Source of the DNA: JAABRU01 sp050180235
Lineage (GTDB): Bacteria; Desulfobacterota; Desulfobacteria; Desulfobacterales; Desulfococcaceae
Reading direction: 5' to 3'
Length of the DNA stretch: 11,255 bases
NCBI GenBank assembly: GCA_050180235.1
Contig: JBFXEJ010000155.1
Coordinates: forward strand, 1 to 11,255
A program made the translations under genes and the position numbers. How positions within the stretch are numbered: the first letter of the stretch is position 1; every line of letters starts with the position of its first letter. Below are positions 5,673-11,255 of this stretch, piece after piece. The notes beneath the pieces are model-generated. The model worked only from the letters and a program-made list of their open reading frames with translations. It had not been told where the DNA came from and did no database searches.

Positions 5673-5792
5673 TACCAATTCGCCATTGATTTGATACAAT
5701 ATTGTCAGTTTTTCCGCTGTTCCGCCTGTGCAAAAAACCGCTCCGCTCAATTTTTGCATTCCGCATTGTATAAAACCAATGGCGAATTGGTA
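5673..5792 (+). mobile_element. Family I MITE-like element, copy 3 (120 bp)
   Basis: The 16-bp terminal inverted repeats TACCAATTCGCCATTG / CAATGGCGAATTGGTA are perfect, with direct TTA duplications at 5670-5672 and 5793-5795. The inner hairpin TGCAAAAA (5729-5736) / TTTTTGCA (5751-5758) is retained. It is closely related to copy 2 but lacks 16 bp between TTTGCA repeats and differs by another 4 bp nearby. Confidence 0.87.
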
Positions 5793-5935
5793 TTACCCGG
5801 CAGATTTACAATTTGGAATTTATAACCGCAAAGGCTGTGCACAAATTCAAAATTGACAATGCACTGATTATGCAAAGGGGCAGAATACAACCTGAGAAGT
5901 TTTTTTCATCAAAACAGAACAGGCTGTTTCCCCAT

Positions 5936-6013
5936 CCGAAACCCCAAAGGGATGAAATTATAATGTCAGCCCTTTGGGATTCGGAATCCTGAAAGGATGA
6001 AATTATTATACAG
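5936..6013. repeat. Two tandem GGATGAAATTAT units, the first within a hairpin
   Basis: Unit 1 (5942-5969) and unit 2 (5986-6013) share a core AGGRATGAAATTATWATRYCAG-like sequence. The segment 5936-5951 (CCGAA..CCCAAAGGG) pairs with 5970-5984 (CCCTTTGGGATTCGG), placing the first unit in the loop. This occupies the rest of the long gene-free stretch 5461-6105; between 5796 and 5935 I see nothing identifiable. Confidence 0.5.
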
Positions 6014-6039
6014 ATTTTAAGAAAAACATTGTCATTCTG

Positions 6040-6072
6040 AAACCCTAAGGGTTTTAAAAACCCTTAGGGTTT
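6040..6072. terminator. Terminator hairpin after the cytidylate-kinase-like gene
   Basis: AAACCCTAAGGGTTTT (6040-6055) and AAAACCCTTAGGGTTT (6057-6072) form a perfect 16-bp palindromic stem with T-runs on both sides, 33 bp beyond the stop codon of the minus-strand gene. It is a good Rho-independent terminator candidate on either strand. Confidence 0.75.
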
Positions 6073-6105
6073 TTTGGACAAACATTTTTTTAAACACTAT
6101 AGAAG

Positions 6106-6723
6106 TCAGACCGGACGGGAAACCATTCTGTAAACCAAATCTTCTGCCATGTCCATATCCATTTTGCTCATGTTCAGCACCATATGATAGAGACCGGGCT
6201 GTTCATAATCCTGTTTGCCAAAGCTCCTGTACAGATTGATCCGGCGTTTTTCATACACATCCACCACTTTTTCTGCTTCAGACCGTGACAGTCTGTAATG
6301 TTTTTCCATAAACTTCACTCTGTCCTCCTTTTTGGCAATCAGAAGAACATGAAATGCTTTGGGATGATCCTGGAGAATATACTGACCGGCCCGGCCCACG
6401 ATGACAACATTGTCCTCGGCTGCTGCATGAGTGATGATTTCACGGAGCGCATCCACATAAACCTCTTCGTCAATATAGCCTTTATCCCCGCCCAGAATCC
6501 GCTCTATATAATTTTTGGCTACAAGTCCGGACATAAATTTGAGCAGAGGGCCTCCGGCTTCCTGTTCAACGGATTTCACGCAGTCTTTGGATACATTGAC
6601 TTTGTCAGCAACCTTCTGGATAATGTCCTCATCGGCCAGGGTATATCCCATTTTTTTTGCAAGCAGTTTTCCAAGTGTCCTGCCGCCCGCGCCAAACTGT
6701 CTGGAAATAGTGATCACTGCCAT
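6106..6723 (-). CDS. Cytidylate-kinase-like family protein
   Basis: This 205-residue protein matches the cytidylate-kinase-like family (Cytidylate_kin2 type). Its nucleotide-binding loop ISRQFGAGGRTLGKLLA (6-22) starts the protein. VIVGRAGQYIL (107-117) is the second characteristic block, an arginine-rich lid (YEKRR, 157-161) follows, and YHMVLNMSKMDM (179-190) is near the C-terminus. The classical Walker A lysine is replaced by arginine in GAGGRT, which is usual for this family. Canonical CMP kinases are longer in the CMP-binding region, so the phosphate acceptor is uncertain. The ATG at 6723 has a strong AAGGAGG eight bases upstream. The gene appears monocistronic: 256 bp of non-coding DNA upstream and a terminator at 6040-6072. 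Confidence 0.82.
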   Translation of the reverse strand: MAVITISRQFGAGGRTLGKLLAKKMGYTLADEDIIQKVADKVNVSKDCVKSVEQEAGGPLLKFMSGLVAKNYIERILGGDKGYIDEEVYVDALREIITHAAAEDNVVIVGRAGQYILQDHPKAFHVLLIAKKEDRVKFMEKHYRLSRSEAEKVVDVYEKRRINLYRSFGKQDYEQPGLYHMVLNMSKMDMDMAEDLVYRMVSRPV

Positions 6724-6848
6724 AAACCATCCTCCTTTTCTGATTGAATACAGATAATTCCGAAAAATAATTCCCAGGAATCTGATGTAAGCACAGGTTC
6801 CAAACCCGTCCTCACGCTCTGTACAGGTAAGCGGTTTCCGATTTTCCT

Positions 6849-6877
6849 TGTATACCTTATAATATATCAGGAGTGAA
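6849..6877 (-). promoter_or_regulatory. Weak promoter candidate upstream of the cytidylate-kinase-like gene
   Basis: On the minus strand TTCACT (6872-6877) and TATACA (6849-6854) are 17 bases apart, each matching consensus at four of six positions, about 125 bp before the start codon. Alternative -10 boxes exist in the AT-rich stretch, so this is tentative. Nothing else is evident in 6724-6979. Confidence 0.25.
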
Positions 6878-6979
6878 GGGCCATCGGGATGAATGGAAAA
6901 GCATAAACCAAATTATAAAAGATGAATATAACGAAAAACAGCAGAGGGTCAAGAAAGAAAACACTGGAGGTTCATTTTT

Positions 6980-7615
6980 TCAGCTTTTTATGAAACTGAC
7001 GATGGCAGTCGCGACAGGATTCACCAAAGGACTGAGCAGCGGAATGTGAACAAATCTTTCCAAAAGAAAGACAGTCACAAGAAGAACAGGGCCGATCATT
7101 TCAATATATTTCAGAAACCGGCTCTGCGGAGCAAGAAAGACCGTAAATAGAGTTGCCCCTGCCAGCGGGGGAATGGGAATAAGACTGTACGCTGCCACAG
7201 AAGCATTGACAATCATTACAACGGAAAAGACCCGGTCTTCCACACCGTATTTTCCCATCAGCCAGACAACACTTCCCGCAATGCTGGCCAGAAGGAAATT
7301 GGACATGGGGCCTGCCATCCGTACAAGAAAGGTAAAAAAACGGGGACGGGAAAAACGGGAAACGTCAATATCCATCTTCCGGGGCCATCCAAAACCGGCA
7401 AGAAAAAAACAGATTGTTCCCCATAAACTCAGATGAAGGAAAGCATTGAAATGAAAACGCTTTGTGCTGTTCTGTGTATCGCCCAGGGCTGTGGCTGCAA
7501 ATGCCTGTCCCTCTGCATTAACCATGACGGCAAGCAGCATTGCCGCAATGAAAGCCACAAAATAATCTATGGCAAAATTCTGAAAATCAGGGATATAGGG
7601 AATGGGAAGATTCAT
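6980..7615 (-). CDS. S2P/M50-fold membrane protein with degenerate active site
   Basis: This 211-residue multi-pass membrane protein follows the layout of short site-2 protease (M50) proteins without PDZ or CBS domains. The positions after the active site are recognisable (AFAATALGD, 38-46; NAFLH with a G five residues on, 57-66; MAGPMSNFLLA, 100-110; N137; IPIPPLAGA, 146-154). However, the zinc motif HExxH reads NAEGQ (33-37) and the third ligand in PPLDG reads PPLAG (Ala152), so all metal ligands and the catalytic glutamate appear replaced. It is probably a non-proteolytic relative. The frame is intact and the sequence well conserved in structure, so this is not an obvious pseudogene. The start at 7615 has only a weak GGA ten bases upstream. 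Confidence 0.7.
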   Translation of the reverse strand: MNLPIPYIPDFQNFAIDYFVAFIAAMLLAVMVNAEGQAFAATALGDTQNSTKRFHFNAFLHLSLWGTICFFLAGFGWPRKMDIDVSRFSRPRFFTFLVRMAGPMSNFLLASIAGSVVWLMGKYGVEDRVFSVVMIVNASVAAYSLIPIPPLAGATLFTVFLAPQSRFLKYIEMIGPVLLVTVFLLERFVHIPLLSPLVNPVATAIVSFIKS

Positions 7616-7638
7616 TTTTTCATGATCCGGCTATGGGT

Positions 7639-7742
7639 TAAGTACTCAACCGAAAATTTCCGTGTATTAAAAAAACCGGATTTTTCTGAAAAATCCGGTT
7701 TTTCGTAAAATTTATGTCTGAAAATATATGGAAACGCACTTA
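7639..7742. mobile_element. Family II TA-flanked element, copy B (104 bp, uninterrupted)
   Basis: It runs from TAAGTACTC to GCACTTA with TA at both ends, and is the inverted-orientation match of 166-404 without the Family I insertion. Roughly nine in ten positions agree along its length by eye. At its insertion point (the TCA equivalent at about 7719-7721) there is no second TCA, so it represents the empty site. It lies between the degenerate S2P gene and the acetyl-CoA synthetase gene. Confidence 0.75.
7671..7703. terminator. Bidirectional terminator hairpin in Family II copy B
   Basis: A perfect 15-bp stem AAAAACCGGATTTTT (7671-7685) / AAAAATCCGGTTTTT (7689-7703) has a CTG loop. The stem is identical to that in copy A and only the loop differs. 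It would stop any read-through from acetyl-CoA synthetase toward the S2P-like gene. Confidence 0.7.
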
Positions 7743-7778
7743 CAAAAAGGAAGGCAGGAAGAAAACCTTCCTGCCTTC
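7742..7778 (-). terminator. Rho-independent terminator of the acetyl-CoA synthetase gene
   Basis: GAAGGCAGGAAG (7750-7761) and CTTCCTGCCTTC (7767-7778) form a perfect 12-bp GC-rich stem with a 5-base loop. On the minus strand it is followed by CCTTTTTG. It lies 49 bp past the stop codon. Confidence 0.85.
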
Positions 7779-7827
7779 GGTTTATTCTGAATTCCTTTAT
7801 CAGATTATGATGCCGGAATCAAGGGTT

Positions 7828-9870
7828 TTAATGCCCGGCTTCCATCTTTCTGATGGCATCAACCACTTCGGGGTTGGCCAGTGTCATGGTGTCACCCACA
7901 TCCGTGCCATTGGAAAGAGCGGCAAGAATACGGCGCATGATCTTTCCGGAACGGGTCTTGGGCATGTCAGGAACCACCCAAACCTTCCGTGCCTTGGCAA
8001 TGGCACCGATTTCGTCAACCAGAGCCTGCTGCACTTTTTTGGCAATCTCGGGGCTGGCTTTGTATCCGGGTTTCAGAGCCACATACATATCCGGAACCAC
8101 GCCTTTGATTTCATCTTTTACCGGAACAACTGCGGCCTCTGCAATTTCTTCCACGGTCAGGGCTGCGGATTCCAGTTCCTTGGTTCCCAGACGGTGGCCG
8201 GACACGTTGATAACGTCATCAATACGTCCGAGAATACGCACATAACCGTCTTCGGCCATAATGGCGGCATCACCCGTGAGATAGGGCCAGTCTCTCCAGT
8301 CCTTGCTCTTGGGATTCTTGCAGTATCTTTCAAAATACTGGCGCACAAAGCGGTCGCGGTCTCCCCAGATGGTCTGGAACATGCCGGGCCAGGGGTTCTG
8401 GATGCAGATATTTCCTGCAATACCCTTTCCGCTGGGAACTTCGTTTCCGTCATCATCGAATATAATGGGATGAATGCCGGGCATACCGGGGCCTGCGCTG
8501 CCGGGTTTCATGGCTTTGATGGCCGGAAGTGTGCTGCACAGGAAGCCGCCGGTTTCTGTCTGCCACCAGGTGTCAACAATAGCAGCCTTTCCTTTGCCCA
8601 CGGCATTATAGTACCATCTCCAGACTTCGGGTTCAATGGGTTCGCCCACTGTGGTCATGTGTTTGAAATGATAATTGTATTTCGCGGGTTCATCCGGCCC
8701 GATCTTCCGCAGCGCACGGATGGCTGTGGGCGCTGTATGGAAAATATTGACGCCCAGATCCTGCGCGATACGCCAGCAGCGTCCTGCATCCGGATAGTTG
8801 GGAATGCCTTCATAAATAACCGAGGATGCGGCCAGTGCAAGGGGGCCGTATACAATATAGGAATGTCCGGTGATCCAGCCAATGTCTGCCATGCACCAGT
8901 AAACATCTTCAGGATGAATATCCTGAACATATTTGGATGTGGCCGTGACATATGCCAGATATCCGCCGGTGCTGTGCTGACAGCCCTTGGGTTTGCCGGT
9001 GGTTCCGCTGGTATACATCAGGAACAGGGGGGCTTCCGCAGGCATGGGAACCGGATCTACGCGTTTGCCGTAGTATTTCTTCACCAAATCATTGATGAAA
9101 AAATCCCGTCCGTCCACCATGGGGGTCTGGGCAGAGTATTTGCCCGGATAGCGCTGCCATATCAGGACTTTTTTCACTTTTCTGCCCTGTTTGGCTGCTT
9201 CGGCACAGGCCTCGTCGGCTTTTTCCTTGTGATCAATCAGTTTGCCGCCCCGGTAGTAGGCATCCATAGTGATCAGAACATCACTTCTGGAGTCCACGAT
9301 TCTGTCCGCACAAGATTTTCCGCTGAATCCGCCGAAAACCTGGGAATGAATGACGCCTATGCGGCAGAGGGCCAGCATGGTGATGGGCAGTTCCGCAGAC
9401 ATGGGCATATGCAGTGTTACACGGTCGCCGGTTTTGAGACCACAGAAATCCTGCAGCATTGCTGTCATTTCATTCACCCTCACCCAGAGTTCCTGGTAGG
9501 TGATATGATCCACTCTTTCCTCTTCCAGTTCAGGCACAAAGTGGATGGCGGTTTTGTTGCGGTTTTTGGCCAGATGTCTGTCTATACAGTTATAGGAGGC
9601 ATTGATCAGACCGCCCTTGAACCATTTGTAGCAGGGAGCATCGCTGGTATCCAGAACCGTATCCCAGTATTTGTACCAGTCCAGAAGATCCGCGTATTCC
9701 TTGTAGCATTCCGGCATATTTTTCAGGGACATGCGCTCATATATGCCTTCGTCCGTCATATTTGCCTGCGCTATGAATTCTCTGGTCGGGGGATATACGC
9801 CCTCCTCTTTCCAATGGGACGCGATAGCAGCTTCTGATACATTCAAGTTTTCGTCTTTTTCTTTAGCCAT
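7828..9870 (-). CDS. acs: AMP-forming acetyl-CoA synthetase
   Basis: This 680-residue cytoplasmic enzyme activates acetate with ATP and CoA to acetyl-CoA, AMP and pyrophosphate. All ANL-family landmarks are present: the ATP loop YTSGTTGKPKG (286-296), DTWWQTETGG (433-442) with the second tryptophan that limits the acyl pocket to acetate, the YLTGD block (530-534), the hinge region GRIDDVINVSGHRLG (548-562), and the C-terminal catalytic lysine 643 in TRSGKIMRRIL, a known site of regulatory acylation in homologues. It is slightly longer than E. coli Acs (652). The ATG at 9870 has AGGAGAG eight bases upstream. It follows the OFA-family transporter in the same direction (159-bp gap) and is closed by the terminator at 7742-7778. 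Acetate is the best substrate call; propionate activity cannot be excluded. Confidence 0.95.
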   Translation of the reverse strand: MAKEKDENLNVSEAAIASHWKEEGVYPPTREFIAQANMTDEGIYERMSLKNMPECYKEYADLLDWYKYWDTVLDTSDAPCYKWFKGGLINASYNCIDRHLAKNRNKTAIHFVPELEEERVDHITYQELWVRVNEMTAMLQDFCGLKTGDRVTLHMPMSAELPITMLALCRIGVIHSQVFGGFSGKSCADRIVDSRSDVLITMDAYYRGGKLIDHKEKADEACAEAAKQGRKVKKVLIWQRYPGKYSAQTPMVDGRDFFINDLVKKYYGKRVDPVPMPAEAPLFLMYTSGTTGKPKGCQHSTGGYLAYVTATSKYVQDIHPEDVYWCMADIGWITGHSYIVYGPLALAASSVIYEGIPNYPDAGRCWRIAQDLGVNIFHTAPTAIRALRKIGPDEPAKYNYHFKHMTTVGEPIEPEVWRWYYNAVGKGKAAIVDTWWQTETGGFLCSTLPAIKAMKPGSAGPGMPGIHPIIFDDDGNEVPSGKGIAGNICIQNPWPGMFQTIWGDRDRFVRQYFERYCKNPKSKDWRDWPYLTGDAAIMAEDGYVRILGRIDDVINVSGHRLGTKELESAALTVEEIAEAAVVPVKDEIKGVVPDMYVALKPGYKASPEIAKKVQQALVDEIGAIAKARKVWVVPDMPKTRSGKIMRRILAALSNGTDVGDTMTLANPEVVDAIRKMEAGH

Positions 9871-9905
9871 TTTTTCTCTCCTGTGTGTTTTTTGTTTTAC
9901 GTTAA

Positions 9906-9923
9906 GATAAAACAGTTTTTATC
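9906..9923. promoter_or_regulatory. AT-rich inverted repeat upstream of acs
   Basis: GATAAAA (9906-9912) and TTTTATC (9917-9923) are perfect inverted repeats around CAGT, 36-53 bp before the acs start codon. They could be an operator or a weak hairpin. There is no T-run on the minus strand, so a terminator is unlikely. Confidence 0.25.
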
Positions 9924-9984
9924 CTTTAATGTATTCCGGCTGTGTGAAATGAGCGATTCCACCGCATACCGGAATATTATCCAT
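9919..9984 (-). CDS. Possible 21-residue small ORF between the transporter and acs
   Basis: An ATG at 9982-9984 opens a 21-codon frame beginning MDNIPVCGG and ending FTQPEYIKG before TAA at 9919-9921. Composition is balanced and codons resemble the neighbours, but there is only a poor upstream GAG as ribosome binding site and the length is short enough to arise by chance. No membrane segment or known motif is visible. If translated it would be co-transcribed with the transporter and acs. I regard it as a candidate only. Confidence 0.25.
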   Translation of the reverse strand: MDNIPVCGGIAHFTQPEYIKG

Positions 9985-10029
9985 AATAAACAAACTCAAA
10001 ACCAGGGCTCTGCGAATTCCGGATAATCC

Positions 10030-11255
10030 TTATGCAGCACTGCCCTGCACTTCCCCTGCAAAACTCGGTCTTTTGGTGACCCGTGAAAGGATAACTCCGA
10101 TAATCAGGAGCACGCCTGAAATATAGAAGGCATTGTCCAGACTTCCGGTCACGTCCTTGATGTATCCGCCGACTCTGGCCATGAAGAAGCCGATGCCCCA
10201 TCCCATGAATACCAGACCGTAGTTGAAGCCCAGGTTTTTGGGACCGTAGAAGTCACCGGTGAAAGACGGCATGAGGGACAGACCTCCGCCGTACTGCCAG
10301 TAGGCGATACCGACAGAGATAAACAGCAGGAAGACGCTCTGGCTGCTGATGATCATGGGCAGGGCAAAGAGACACAGAGCTGAAAGACCGCAGTTGAGTG
10401 AATAGGCATTGACCCGTCCGATCTTGTCTGAATACCAGCCTGTTCCCACACGTCCGCACGCGTTGACCAGACCGCCGTAAGATACAAGAATCCACGCATT
10501 ATTGGCAAAAAATGCTATCTTTTTGGCAGTGGTGGCCAGCAGACCCGCTGCATTGGCAATAATCAGAAGACCCGACTGTGTGGTGATGATGAACATGAAA
10601 ACCAGTGCATAAAACTGCCAGGTTTTCATCATGTCACCGGCTTCCCAGTTGTATTTGGTGGTGGCAGCGGCCTGTGCTGCGGTCTGCTGCACTTTGGGTG
10701 CGGGCGGCACATATCCTGCGGGCGGGGTTTTCAGGAACTGGCCCGCGATGATAACCACGATGGCGAAAAATATTCCCAGATAGATGAAACTGTTTGAAAT
10801 TCCGAAATTTTTGATAAGATAATTGGACAGGGGGCCGATATACAGGGCAGCTCCGCCATAGCCTCCGACCACAAGTCCGGCAATGAGTCCGCGTCTGTGC
10901 GGGCCGAACCATTTCAGCGCAGCAGGTGTCGGAGCCGCATATCCGATGCCCATGCCGATACCGCCCAGAAAACCGAAACCGATAATAAGTCCGGTATAGC
11001 TTTTCATCAGACCGGCAAGTATACATCCCACAGCCAGACTGAGACCGCCCAGTGTGGCACCGAATTTGGGACTGATTCTGTCCTGAATCCGGCCTCCCGG
11101 AATCATGAAAACAGCAAAGATAATAACGCATATGGAAAAAGGCGTTGCAGCTTCGGCATTGGTCAGATAATGCCAGCCTTCATTGAGACCGGTCATCGGT
11201 TCTCCGGCTTTTTCCAAATTGATGAGTTCCTTGCCCCACATACTCCAGGCATAAA
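10030..11255 (-). CDS. OFA-family MFS transporter (5' end outside window)
   Basis: This major facilitator of the oxalate/formate antiporter (OFA) family runs off the right edge. The frame stays open to 11255 and reads YAWS before an internal methionine at 11241; a YAWS-like motif in OFA proteins lies in the first membrane segment, so the true start is upstream. Visible features are the MFS loop GGRIQDRISPK after the second segment, GIGMGIGYAAPTPAALKWF, VVGGYGGAALYIGPL, the central loop PPAGYVPP, DMMKTWQFYALVFMF opening the second half, and GRVGTGWYSDKIGR in the repeat loop. About eleven membrane segments remain. Placement directly upstream of acetyl-CoA synthetase suggests uptake of a monocarboxylate such as acetate, but OFA members carry varied anions and this is inference. 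Confidence 0.88.
   Translation of the reverse strand, partial: YAWSMWGKELINLEKAGEPMTGLNEGWHYLTNAEAATPFSICVIIFAVFMIPGGRIQDRISPKFGATLGGLSLAVGCILAGLMKSYTGLIIGFGFLGGIGMGIGYAAPTPAALKWFGPHRRGLIAGLVVGGYGGAALYIGPLSNYLIKNFGISNSFIYLGIFFAIVVIIAGQFLKTPPAGYVPPAPKVQQTAAQAAATTKYNWEAGDMMKTWQFYALVFMFIITTQSGLLIIANAAGLLATTAKKIAFFANNAWILVSYGGLVNACGRVGTGWYSDKIGRVNAYSLNCGLSALCLFALPMIISSQSVFLLFISVGIAYWQYGGGLSLMPSFTGDFYGPKNLGFNYGLVFMGWGIGFFMARVGGYIKDVTGSLDNAFYISGVLLIIGVILSRVTKRPSFAGEVQGSAA

Noticed and set aside
190..5792. Possible CRISPR array from the repeated units
   Set aside because: The copies are kilobases apart, 120-140 bp long, with inverted ends and target duplications; there are no regular spacers and no cas genes.
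5523..5825. A 100-codon plus-strand frame
   Set aside because: It is stitched together from Family III and Family I repeats and the spacer between them; the same peptide fragments reappear in other copies because the repeat does.
6890..6980. Short plus-strand frames in the gap 6724-6979
   Set aside because: They are at most about 23 codons, lysine-rich by base composition, and lack ribosome binding sites.
6980..7615. Calling the S2P-like gene a pseudogene
   Set aside because: The frame is intact and structural positions are well kept; loss is restricted to catalytic residues, which fits a non-enzymatic homologue better than decay.
7714..9837. A 707-codon open frame on the plus strand, opposite acetyl-CoA synthetase
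   Set aside because: It is the antisense shadow of a fully conserved acs gene; its translation is rich in His, Gly and Phe with no family resemblance, and it starts inside the terminator and repeat region.

Overview
This window most likely comes from a Gram-negative anaerobe, plausibly a sulfate-reducing Desulfobacterota. That placement is inference. It rests on the OFA-type transporter next to an AMP-forming acetyl-CoA synthetase, a spore-photoproduct-lyase-like radical SAM enzyme in an otherwise non-sporulating gene set, moderate GC, and many short dispersed intergenic repeats. Every recognisable gene is on the minus strand, so the region is transcribed from right to left.

Right end (7828-11255): a transporter truncated by the window edge (OFA family of the MFS), then acetyl-CoA synthetase, closed by a strong 12-bp-stem terminator. 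Together they look like an uptake-and-activation unit for acetate or another small monocarboxylate. A 21-codon ORF may lie between them. Next come a membrane protein with the S2P/M50 fold whose catalytic residues are all replaced (6980-7615) and a cytidylate-kinase-like protein (6106-6723) with its own terminator.

Middle (2576-5460): three co-directional genes, an SPL-like radical SAM protein, an EI24/CysZ-like membrane protein and a calcineurin-like phosphoesterase. The last two were probably about 27 bp apart before a short mobile element landed between them. Left end: an AT-rich orphan gene (1917-2420), an AlaC-type aminotransferase (445-1656), and the first 11 codons of another gene at the left edge, with a good promoter and ribosome binding site.

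The most notable content is intergenic: at least three families of short non-coding elements resembling MITEs. Family I (120-140 bp) has TACC...GGTA ends, 3-bp TNA target duplications and a central hairpin, with three copies and one relic. Family II (104 bp) is TA-flanked and carries a two-way terminator hairpin, with two copies. Family III (100-123 bp) has GGTGATTTCC ends and TTA duplications, with two copies. One Family II copy is interrupted by a Family I copy, and the other is intact. The pair therefore gives a filled site and an empty site within one window, which shows both the mobility and the exact target duplication (TCA). No transposase is present, so the elements would have to be moved by an enzyme encoded elsewhere.
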